From positions 13,065,271 through 13,129,270 of the forward strand of contig OY992834.1 of NCBI GenBank assembly GCA_963921425.1: DNA of 64,000 nt, written 5' to 3'. A model generated the notes under the pieces. It was not told the DNA's origin and searched no databases. It was given only the letters and a program-made list of their open reading frames with translations. Source of the stretch: Dryas octopetala. Its lineage: Eukaryota > Streptophyta > Magnoliopsida > Rosales > Rosaceae. Below, in pieces: positions 52,195 through 62,200 of this stretch (its first letter is position 1; each line of letters opens with the position of its first letter). Both the position numbers and the translations under genes were made by a program.

Positions 52195-52551
52195 TTACTC
52201 TTTCTCTTTGTTGTCATCATCGTCATTACCATCAATATTGTCTTCTTTCATCATCTTTACAGGATAATGATCATCTTTATAATAAGAAAGTGACATCTCG
52301 TCGGACTCCTCATTTTTCTCCATCGAATAATGATCATCTTTGTAATCTGGAAATTGCACCTCGTCAGACTCAATAGCCTCTACATCCATCAATAGCTCTG
52401 TGAAGTGTGATTTTATTTGATCAATGGATTTTCTAGGAAGCAAAGAAGAAATTTTCTCCCATTCCCCTCTTTGAATGTATTCATAGTTTGTCGCTATGGC
52501 ATTCTCGAAGGTTCTATCTTCTTCCCTAGTCCATTCACTAGTTCCTGCCAT
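52195..52551 (-). CDS. single-repeat MYB/SANT protein, SRM1/DIVARICATA-like
   Basis: 118 aa, one exon. Residues 7-58 are a MYB/SANT repeat (W7-TREEDRTFENAIA .. GEWEKISSLLPRKSIDQIKSHFTELLMDVEAIES), matching the first repeat of SRM1/DIVARICATA-type factors, including the trailing VEAIES..V..P.Y motif. The second repeat with SHAQKYF is absent, and nothing like it lies downstream, so this is a one-repeat form comparable in layout to RADIALIS-like proteins. The tail is acidic. A 21-residue unit is duplicated in tandem: residues 61-81 (ESDEVQFPDYKDDHY..) and 82-102 (ESDEMSLSYYKDDHY..). In the family, single-repeat members can compete with two-repeat relatives for partners; that role here is inference. 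It has a good TATA box, so I think it is expressed rather than dead. Confidence 0.8.
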   Translation of the reverse strand: MAGTSEWTREEDRTFENAIATNYEYIQRGEWEKISSLLPRKSIDQIKSHFTELLMDVEAIESDEVQFPDYKDDHYSMEKNEESDEMSLSYYKDDHYPVKMMKEDNIDGNDDDDNKEKE

Positions 52552-52667
52552 CGCTACTTGTTACTTAAAACAAGTGCACAATAGGAATGGGAATGAAAAC
52601 TTTGAGACCTGCAAAACTATCAATGGAGGAGGTACGTACGCTTGAGAGATGAAAAGAACCAAGGGTG

Positions 52668-52674
52668 ATTTATA
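52668..52674 (-). promoter_or_regulatory. TATA box of the MYB gene
   Basis: CCTATAAATCACC on the minus strand, about 120 bp upstream of the MYB start, giving a predicted 5' UTR of about 85-90 nt. Confidence 0.65.
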
Positions 52675-52785
52675 GGAAAGGTTTTGCTTAATTGTAGCAA
52701 TCATGGTAGGGCTGCAAAAGTGTTGCTTTGATTTCACAATATTTTGACTGGTTACTATAAGGAAAGCATATATTTTACCTCTCAA

Positions 52786-53600
52786 ACAAGGTATTTCAAA
52801 ATCAGTAAAAGTTTACAGATTTTGAACTTAGATTTTCTGTACTGGTACTGTGATTATAATAAAAACGATATCAAATTAAATATTTATAGTGCTTGGAGTT
52901 CATTATGGAATTCCAAATAAAATAAAGACTTTTTTTTTTTTGTTTATTAAGAACTATGGTCTATAAGTTTTGAACTCATCTATAATAAATGGAGGATTGT
53001 GTGTTATCTTTTTTTTTTTTTTTTTTTTTCAAGAGTATTGTGTGTTATCTATACTAAACCATATATATAGTAAGGGAATTAAAAATTAAATCAAAACTTG
53101 AAAATTTGAAATAATATAGTTTTAATCATAAATATACACAATCAATATAGAATATAAGTAGAAGATTTGGACTCATTCATTTTTGGATTAAAATAAGTAA
53201 GAATATTGCAACGATTATGTTGAAGACTTGAAGGTTTATGCATTTATTGTATGAATATATATTTTATAATTAGTGGCAAATCTGTTCCATTGGCAATCTA
53301 ATATTTAAAACTAAATAGGTAATTAATAATCAGAGTTAATTTCTTAAATTAGGGGCATGTCAACTTTAATGATATTCCAATCCTAAGTCCTCAATTGTAC
53401 ATCAAATTGTAAAGTATTCATAATTTACACAACGTCATAAAGTGTTTCGGTCATAATTGATTATTTCTTCTTTTCCTAATTTTGGTTATAAGGAAGGCAA
53501 AAGAGGGAAGGGTATTCGAATTCTGATTTTGGGTGTATGTATAAATGTTCTAAACCACTAGAGTTACAAGTCCTCGTAATTAATTATTTTTTGAAAAATA
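52786..53600. other. gene-free AT-rich spacer
   Basis: No gene seen. Two poly(T) runs near 52932 and 53011 precede similar words (GTGTGTTATCT), suggesting small retroposed tails. Confidence 0.4.
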
Positions 53601-53601
53601 T

Positions 53602-53962
53602 TTGGGTCACCCCTCCCCCCAAAATAACAATTTCGGTAATGCCGGCGCATGATCGGAACCGTTCACTTTTTAGATCACCTATTATAGATCATCTCTGCAA
53701 AAAATCAAATCAATCGGAAATTGTTTGGTTATATAACTGTTGTCAATTAAGTAGAAAAAATTGATGGTTTTCAATTAAAGAGTAATTTTTTGACCAAACC
53801 GTTGTTTTTCTATTTAATCAACAACAGTTATATAATCAAACGATTTCCGATTGAGTTGATTTTTTGCAGAGATGATCTATAATAGGTGATGTAAAAAGTG
53901 AACGGTTCCGATCATGCGCCGGTATTACCGAAATTGTTATTTTGGGAGGAGGGGTAACCCAA
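53602..53962. mobile_element. hairpin MITE, 361 bp, near-perfect inverted arms
   Basis: The arms are about 160 nt and differ by only a dozen or so positions: TTGGGTCACCCCTCC..CATGATCGGAACCGTTCAC..TATTATAGATCATCTCTGCA on the left and the complement on the right. A short AATTACTCTTTAATTG-type loop lies at about 53770-53790. TA stands on each side, which would fit a TA-targeting element, but this is weak. Related, more decayed relatives occur at 8.4, 14.6 and 17.1 kb. Confidence 0.85.
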
Positions 53963-54023
53963 GTAGTGTCCTTATGTTTTTGGAAAACATAAATGATTTC
54001 CTATTTTACCCAATTAATAGTTT

Positions 54024-54541
54024 GAGGAAATTACAGATTTGGTCTACTTATTTTATATATAGTTCAATTTTGGTCCACGATCTTTTTTAAGCTATGTTTT
54101 GGTCCACTAATTGTTTCATTTATTCAATAAAGGTCCAGATTTGTGACTTTAAATCTTTTAGGTTGTGTTTTCTTCAATTATAATTGAAATATAAGTTATA
54201 TTTCATTATTTCTTAGTCATAAAAACAAATTTAGAGTATTAGAATCTAAGAGAATTGAGATTGGGTGAAGTTTGAAAAATTAGCAGTTTCGGGTACCCTA
54301 CTTTGAGGTAAATTATCTTGAGTTTTAGAACTCCAATTTGAATGATCTTTATATGGTTGTAAAGAAGAAATGCATAGCTTTAAAACAAGTATATGTTTGC
54401 TGAATTTGGATGAGATTTGATAGGGTAAAAGACAGACCAAATTTGAGAAATAAATCTGGACATTTATTGAACAAGTGGAACAATTAGTTGACCAAAATTG
54501 AAGTATGTATAAAATAATTGGACTAAATCTATAATTTCCTC
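54024..54541. mobile_element. MULE-type MITE, 518 bp, 10-bp target duplication
   Basis: Ends GAGGAAATTACAGATTTGG and (in reverse) GAGGAAATTATAGATTTAG. Arms pair for about 130 bp with repeated TTTTGGTC-AC motifs. TTAATAGTTT flanks both sides exactly (54014-54023 and 54542-54551), a 9-10 bp duplication as Mutator-like elements make. Confidence 0.88.
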
Positions 54542-54551
54542 TTAATAGTTT

Positions 54552-55269
54552 ATATCGCCGCTTTATTTTCAAAACTTATGATCACTTGTCTAATTGATTG
54601 ACTCCAATTTTTTTGCCATTTTGGACCTCATTCTCGATGGATTTAACTTTATTAAGTATAACCCAATATTGCATAATTATAACTTAACTTCAAACCGACA
54701 TATCAAATGCTAAGTGATCGCTCGTGTGATTTGCTGCAGTTATCCACTCTAGAGGCGGAGTAAAAGTTTATAACAAAATTTTATGGTAAATTTATATTAT
54801 TTTTTGCAATAATGCTAATTGTCTCACATTTTTTTTCCCACATCTGTATCTCACCTTATGTGTCATTACTTTACTAGACATGGTATTTCCTTTTTTTTTT
54901 TTTTTCAGGTTTTATTTTTTATTTTTAGTGTCCAATGTATGAATGCCATGTAAAGTGGTATAAAATTGTGGTATAAAAATATGGTAAGTGTAACATTACT
55001 ATATTTTTTGTTACTCTAATTGTTTTAGAATTATAGTTGTTGGGATTATCGATAACAATGTCATATTCTTTTTTTCTTCTGTAATTTTTATTGCATTTGA
55101 ATTTTATTTGAATTTTTTAAAATATTGAAGTTTTAAAATAATATTTAATTAATTTTTATGCCCATGTGGACACCACCACATGAGCACTTTTAATGGTTGA
55201 TATTGACAAATTTGACAGAACCGATTAAGTGAGATATGAGATATAATATTAGGGTAACAAACCAAATAA
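54552..55269. other. gene-free AT-rich spacer
   Basis: I see no gene or clear element. T-rich runs near 54890 and 55065. Confidence 0.4.
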
Positions 55270-55272
55270 TAA

Positions 55273-56070
55273 GGCCTTGCACTATGGTCCTAGAAGTTGG
55301 GACCTAAAACCCAAATTTTGTACTTGGGTCATAGCAGCTCACTATGGGTTGGAAAATATGACCCAAATCCACCTAAGACCCAAAGTGTAACCAAGATCTG
55401 GGTCACACTGAGACCCAAAATGCATTGGACCCACCCACGTGACAACAGAAAGAGGAGAGAGGATGGAGCTGTACAGTTGAAGCATGCACAACATGGGCCC
55501 CCCTTGTCGGCTACTGCTTTCCTTCACATCCCCTTGACACGTGTGCACACCACCAACGATTGTGATTAATGGAATGTTGGTAGATATGTGGTCCGAATTA
55601 AAGGACCGTTGGTCCACTTTTTTTTTTTTTTTCTAAAAAATGATCGATTTTGAAATTAAGGGCCTAGATTAAATGGTCGTTGATACCCAATGACCCAGAT
55701 CACTCCATATATATATATATTTTCACAATAATACAAAAATCATTCTAAAATTGAAAAAAAATCTAAAAAATTTAAGATTTTTTTTTTAAAAATCCCCCAA
55801 ACCTTTAATAGAGAGAAAATATAAAAATTATAATTTAAGTAATAAAATTATAAATTTAAATATATTCAATATTAATCTTATTTTAAAAATTTTATTAAAA
55901 TAAAATTAATTATATAATTTTTATAAATATTTAAATTATAAATTATAAATTAAACATCATTTAATCAATATTATACATATTTTAAATAAATATAAAACAG
56001 CACTGTTGGAGATCAAAATGGGTCTTAGTACTCATTTTGGGTCACTACATTTGGGTCGTAGTAGAAAGCC
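55273..56070. mobile_element. PIF/Harbinger-type MITE, 798 bp
   Basis: Ends GGCCTTGCACTATGG and (in reverse) GGCTTTCTACTACGA are inverted PIF-type termini. TAA flanks both sides (55270-55272 and 56071-56073). Subterminal GACCCAAA/TTTGGGTC words occur in both arms. The centre (55740-55990) is very AT-rich. It lies just upstream of the PIG-P leader. Confidence 0.78.
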
Positions 56071-56129
56071 TAAGCCACAGAAAAATAGAAATTGCCAACT
56101 CTGCCCTTCTTCTTATTGGGTCATACATA

Positions 56130-56478
56130 TGCATCTGGTAATGACCGTCTAGACCCACTGTTGCTCTTCAACCCAACTTCACCAAAACTCATCGCTCAGT
56201 CCCTTCTGTTGCATTTGGCTTCCCATTGCCCCATTCCAGAGGTACTCTCTCTCTCTCTCTCTCTCCCTCTCCTTCAATAACAGCAAAAACTGATACGCAA
56301 ATTGTTGCATTAAATTCACAACTTATTTCCCATCTTCTAAAGATCTCTGTTTGTTATATTTTAATTTATAGTGTTCCCTCTTTTTCTCATATGCCATTTT
56401 CTTGTCTTAATTATGCACTTCTAGAAATTAAACCAGTAAGAGAAAATGACCCAAAATTGTTGATGAACTATAACTGGG

Positions 56479-56522
<44 letters not shown>

Positions 56523-56702
56523 CTGTTTTGTAATCTGTAGATTTAAGATTGTGCTGGAATCCCAGAACAAAGCATGGAGGCACAGAACCAGGGCCCTTTC
56601 TATAATTTAAACTATTAAAAAAAAAAAAAAAGGATATAAGGACCCAAAATTGTTGATGTGCTAACTGGGATCAAATGTCTTTTTTTTTTTGGTAATCAGT
56701 AG
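56130..56702 (+). promoter_or_regulatory. PIG-P 5' leader exon and leader intron (predicted)
   Basis: CATTCCAGAG before GTACTC at 56242 looks like a splice donor after a non-coding leader exon. TCAGTAG at 56696-56702 looks like the matching acceptor, 35 nt before the PIG-P start. A second, upstream acceptor (CTGTAG, ending 56540) belongs to the duplicated block listed below. Leader start is not determined. Confidence 0.45.
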
Positions 56703-56762
56703 ATTTTGAGATTGTGGTGGAATCCCAGAACAAAAGCATGGAGGCAGGGAACCAGGGATTTT
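56448..56762 (+). repeat. tandem duplication of PIG-P splice acceptor and start
   Basis: Copy 1 (from 56448 to about 56602) and copy 2 (from 56641 to about 56762) both run GACCCAAAATTGTTGATG, AACTGGGATCAA, a poly(T) tract, an acceptor, GGAATCCCAGAACAAA, and a start ATGGAGGCA with AACCAGGG. The T tract is about 38 nt in copy 1 and 10 nt in copy 2. An A15 run separates them. Copy 2 leads into the full protein; the copy-1 start gives only 14 codons. Confidence 0.85.
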
Positions 56763-58171
56763 TCACCAATGGTCCAGCCCACCCCACAGATCAGAAAACC
56801 ATACCTCTGCCAGCCCTGTCCCAGCTCAGGCCAAAGCCCCAAAGCCCAACCCGTGGTGGTGGTTCCATTTCTGAAACCATGGAAGATTACTATTCTGTTT
56901 GCAGTCCCAGGAGAATCATAAATGTGTCAAATAAGAGGAAGGCAACCGTGAACGTTAATGCCGATGATACTAAGGCTTCTGGGAATCATGGTCCCAAACC
57001 TGATGAAGTTTATGGCTTTGTGGGTGCCATATCAACTGTTGTGGCTTCAGGTCCATTTCATCCACCATGCTTCTTACTTTGAGTTTATAAAGCAAAGAAA
57101 AAGAAAATTTTTTTTTAATTTGCTTTGGTATTGTTTTGTGTGAGCAGTTATTTTCTTGGTGTGGGCATATGTTCCTGAGTCTTTGCTACATTCCATTGGG
57201 ATTTTTTACTATCCCAGCAGGTCAGTTTTGTTTATAGGTTCGGTTGGTTTTTCTCCTGTGTTTTTTTTTTTCTTTAACATTCTTATCCTGCATCTTTCTT
57301 TTGATATTCATTTGATTAAATCATTACCTACTTGAAATTTTGACAATGTTTTGTTATAGCCAGGAAAATTTAAAAGTCATGTTTAAATCAAACTTCGGAT
57401 ATTTGCATTGGTAGAGAAAAATTTATGTCCATGATTATTAATGGAAGAGTTTGTGGAAAGAAGTTTCACAAGAGTCAGCTATGGTGGTGAGTTTCTATGG
57501 GAGTCATGGTAGATGAACCACGTTTTCTGATTGCATTAATTCACTATATTACGTGGCAGTTGATGTTAATTAACAGCTAGTCATAATAATCAATGCAACA
57601 CCAATATATACACATAGGTAGTCACATCATGTGGTCAACTAACTAACGCAGGCAAAATTGTGGCCTTTCTAGCATTAACTTTTCTACGTGATAATTTTGT
57701 CGTCCTTGCGGAATTTGAGTGCATGTTAGAATTTATGGTACTATTTTCAGGTACTGGGCATTGGCAGTGCCAGCTTATGTTATGATGACAATAGTTTTAG
57801 CATTGGGATTTTACTGTGGCCTCAATTTCATGTCCACCCCTCCCCCATCTTCCTTATATACAGTTTATGGTGAGCATTGATTGATTCTCTTTCCTTCTTA
57901 TGATTGAAGTTTTGGATGTGTGTTTTCAGGCTTTAAGCTCATTGTTTTAACAAGTTATGCATAACATAACGTTCCATTGTGCTGTGCAGATGAATTCAGT
58001 AGAGACCCCTTGAGCTTTGCTCCAATGGGGGGAGATGATCAGCCCATTGAACCCATATCTGACATCAGCATCGCCAGAATCAATCGTTGCATGTTTATGC
58101 CACACGAACCAACCTTTGGGAATTGTTTGAAATGGATTGATAATTTGGTCGAGCAAGAAGAAATCCAATGA
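56738..58171 (+). CDS. PIGP: PIG-P, subunit P of the GPI-GlcNAc transferase, four coding exons
   Basis: Coding exons are 56738-57050, 57148-57220, 57751-57869 and 57990-58171; all introns are GT..AG and the frame closes at 228 aa. The N-terminal half is low-complexity and plant-specific, with MEDYYSVCSPRR, then GPKPDEVYGFVGAIS. The PIG-P domain follows: membrane helix 1 (GFVGAISTVVAS-VIFLVWAYVP), ESLLHSIGIFYYPSRYWALAVP, membrane helix 2 (YVMMTIVLALGFYCGLNF), then STPPPSSLYTVYDEFSRDPLSF and QPIEPISDISIARIN. Family knowledge: PIG-P is a small two-helix subunit of the ER complex that adds GlcNAc to phosphatidylinositol, the first step of GPI-anchor synthesis. Plant homologues often end shortly after PISDI..IN..MF; here about 26 further residues follow to a stop, which is unusual but in frame. 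The start is the ATG in copy 2 of the duplicated block. Confidence 0.93.
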
Positions 58172-59293
58172 GAATAACAAAGGAAAGTACGTGTACTGCA
58201 AGAAAGAAGAAAATAGGAAGATGGCATACATTTCAAGTACATTTGTAAAGAGTTTCTCACCAATGTTGCAACCGTCAGAGGCAAGAATCTCTGAACCCAG
58301 TGTGTTAAAAAGATATACATTTCAATATACAGTGAAGAGAACGTACATTCAAATTTTCAATTGTCATGCCACCTCATACTTTGAATGCACACTATTTTAC
58401 AGGTGAAAGGATCCAAGGGATGCAACATCTCATATAAAATCTTTCATTTTTGCTGCTATTGGGTCATAAATAGTATTGTTTCCAATTGTCGCATTTTATG
58501 CTTCATATTGATGGGTCCCTAAAGCTCATGCACTGGGTTTCAAGAGCATGAACAGAGCATTTCCCTAATACAATTAATAAGAGAGTTTCTTGTGTGCGTT
58601 CGATGCAGTGCACGGAACCAACCTACCATATACAGTGAGTCCATTCGATTTTGTGAGAGTACAATGCACTGTGCTTGCTGTGCTTCTAGTAACGAATTTG
58701 AAGTGCAATATCTTTCTTGTAAACATTGTTTTTAACAACAGCTGCCCTTTTAACTTTTTTTTAAATAAAAGTACCAATAACTCGGAAAGTCTAAAATTTA
58801 TATATAGAATCTCTACAAGTTTAGCTGAAGAGAGTAATATGGAATTTAGCATGTGTATGAAATAACTTAGTGAAATCAATAAATAAATATGACCGAGCTT
58901 TCACGCTAGACAACTGAACCCATTCTACAGCTCTCCCAATCAACGGTTCACAATCGCTCACACAAACATGGGTGACTTGTTTATGCACTGTTCTTTCACC
59001 AATTAGGAAGAAAAAATTTCTAACATACAAAATATTCAATGCATTTGAGTCAGCCTTTCTATCATCTAGGTCGCCTAAGTAGATTTTCACAATCACAAGT
59101 AAACCAAGCATTCGGAAGAGTCAGCAGTGTGTATTATTGACAAGCACTGGCATACTGCGGATATTCAGCTTCTCAGGGAGCCAGCCTAGAGGTCACAGTT
59201 GGCTTCTCTTCCTTAAGGATGATCAAATTTGTAAATTGATTCACTTTTACCAGAAGCAACCACAAATATTTTTTGAATGTAGAAATTGATCTC
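58172..59293. other. intergenic region between convergent PIG-P and NOG1-like genes
   Basis: It holds both 3' UTRs. An AATAAA on the plus strand at 58764-58769 could serve PIG-P, though it is 600 nt past the stop. No further gene is supportable. Confidence 0.45.
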
Positions 59294-62200
59294 TCAAGTA
59301 AGAACTTCAAGATTTTCTTGGTTGCTTTCTTGACCTTGAATCCGGGTCATCTGAGAATTCAGCAGCTCATGCACTCTACTCTTCAACTGCATGCAAACAC
59401 GTTTACAAGAAAATTAGAGGAAAGAAATATTGATTTAATTTAGTAAGAAACTACATACAAGAAGTTCATTGATGAAGCATGGCACATTATTATGGAATAC
59501 AAGAGACGGGGGCACTTTAGTTTCACAAGGTGAGCCTCAGGCATTTGAAAATTCAATTTTTGTATTTAAAATTATATGCAATAAGTGAAGAAATGAAAGA
59601 GAGAGAGAACATTTGACTATACACAGTGCTAAGGAGAAATAAGAAAGGGAGGAGGGAAACATGGGTGGTTTTATTGAAAGATGGGCTTAATTAATGGAGA
59701 ACACAATCTTCGCTTGACAGCTTAATGGAATAGGGTTTATCATCTTCAGTGTCATGTAAAGGGACATTGCCTTGTAGAACAATAAACAAAGGCACAAGAC
59801 AACCACATTGTGAGTTTAACTGATAACTTCAACACCAATAGAAGACCATAGGAAATTGATACCCCTTTTTTGTAAAATGCAATAAGACATTCAAAGTCAA
59901 GACTTGCATGTCCAATAAAATTATGGAGAGTAAAATTATGATATAAAGATTACCTCAGTGAGCCCTACTTCATTTTTCACTGACACATGAATAGCTCCAT
60001 CAGGTCCCATTTGCCGGTACCTTGCCAGCTTCAGATCAGTATCATCACGATTATCAGTAGCAAATAGCACTGGAGACTGTTGCAACAGATCGCATTTGGA
60101 CACAACATCAAGCCACAGATGGTCACCAAACCTCTCCTTTATTTCTTTGTATATGACAAACTGCACGACCATAGAAAAAAAAATGAAGTTAAACATATTG
60201 GAAAGGAAGAGCAAAGAGCATTACAGTGAAGTGGAGCATTTTCTATAGAGGTGAATTACAAAGAAAGAAATTATAGCAATTCTCTCAGATAAGAAAAAAT
60301 TGTGGTGCAACTGGGATGGGATAAACTTTAGAAAAATTAATTTTCCTGCCCCATATGGTTTGGTAGAAATTCATTGGAATACAGTACATAGATTTAATCT
60401 CAAAAACTGCCATTCCATTCTCAACCATTTAATAAATCCCAATTCTTTTCCTACATTTGCAAAGAAAAAGTTCAAATGAAATCCACAGATACACAAGAAC
60501 AATTTGTAACAAAATACAACGTTTCCGTTTCAAGTGGTGTTGAAGTGCCCCATTCAAGTTTGTTGCTAAGCATCTGAATCATGAAAAGAGGTTTCATATT
60601 TTACAATCCAACCATCCGCAAATGTCAAGACACAACACATTCATAAAAGCCACTCATGATCCTTTCTTCTTCTTTATTATTACATATATTCATTCAGGAC
60701 TTGCTAACTTTTAGAGACAATAATATTAATTTTTAAACGCTGTGGATGAAGTTTATGTCAGATTTTGTAGTCTATGCTTGTGAGCTCCATATTTTTTTAA
60801 TACCCAGAAATCCCCCAGGCAGACCCAGATTCTAAACTGGGAGCCCCCACCAAACCTTGTGATCTCCATATTTCATTATATAAGAGTGATCTTAGACCTT
60901 ACATTCAAAAATATATGATGACATGGAAATCCATAAGAGCCCTAGCTCCTCCAAATTTCAATCTGTAGTAAGAACTTAGAAGTAAAAGACAGATCAATGC
61001 TTCAATAATGAATTAGGATTGATAATTCTAATAGGATTTTTATTGACTCAAACGATTACTGAAAAATTGCAAGTTTTAGGACAAAACAGCAAAAAGGCAC
61101 TATGACTCTGTTATGGTTAAGAGTGCAAAACTTGTAAACCTGACTATTCAGGAGATCTTCACTTGAGGGTTTTTCCTTGGCTGTACAACCTATCCAGATC
61201 TCAGGATGAGGTTATTGCAAGGATGGCAGTCTGTACTACTTCACCTTTAAGCTGGGAATTTGAATTTAAAGGAATTTAAGAGAAGAGAAAATTCGGAAAT
61301 TGGCTGAGTTATTGCATATTTTGGAGGGAATCAGATTACATACTAGCAGAGAGGATTTAAGAAGATGGCTTTTGGACTCTAAAGGGAAGTTCTCAGTGAA
61401 TTCCTATTTTAGAAGATTATGCTGTAATGTTAGTGGATCAGTTTTCTTCCCTATTCTTCTATTAGAAAGAAAAAGTCCCCCCAAAGGTGCAGATATTGGG
61501 TTGGCTGGTGGCACATGGAAAAGGGTGAACCCAAATGATAGACTCCAAAGGAGTAGACCACATATGTGTCTATCACCCTATCACCTCTTTTTATTATCTG
61601 GGTTATCCCAGCAGGATGTGCTGCTTTGCTAGGAGAGAGGCAAGTTTTTTGGGAAGGGAAAGAAAGCTAAGGTCTTGGGGGATTGCTGTGTGCTAGCTAT
61701 TATTTGGGAAATTTGGTGGAGGAGAAATAAAAGAATTTTTTATGATTATGAAGGAGTAGGTGAAGAGGAGCTTTGGGAGAGCATTTTGCGCCTCACTTTG
61801 GGCATCAGTATCTTCTGAATTTAGGAATTCTTCGTTCTCATTGATATTCTCTAACTGGAGATCTGCAGTGGTTTGACTCAATTGAAAGGCACTATATTTT
61901 TCTGTTTGTAGCTGATAGGTTACTAAATAAAGTGGTATTATTCTGTGCTGTGATGTGTGTATCCTGGTGGACTTCTTGTCCACAATGTATGCACTTAAAT
62001 GAGAATTAATAAAATTGTTCTCTTATTAAAAAAAAAAAAAAAAAGGATCTTAACTTGAGAAGAGGCGTAGAATAATCTTAAAATCATTTATGGAATGAGA
62101 AGTTCAAAAATTATTGCTCCCTGTACTTCTCAAAGTGAAAAAATGAGCATACAAACATGAGTCATAACCCAAACAATAAAGCATACCCAATCATGTAGCA

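Noticed and set aside
55297-55617. About 90-aa frames on both strands
   Set aside because: Lie in the arm of the PIF/Harbinger MITE and consist of its GACCCAAA-type words.
61300-61632. 110-aa plus-strand frame as a host gene
   Set aside because: It is the zinc-binding tail of a LINE ORF2, inside a truncated LINE with a poly(A) tail and target duplication.
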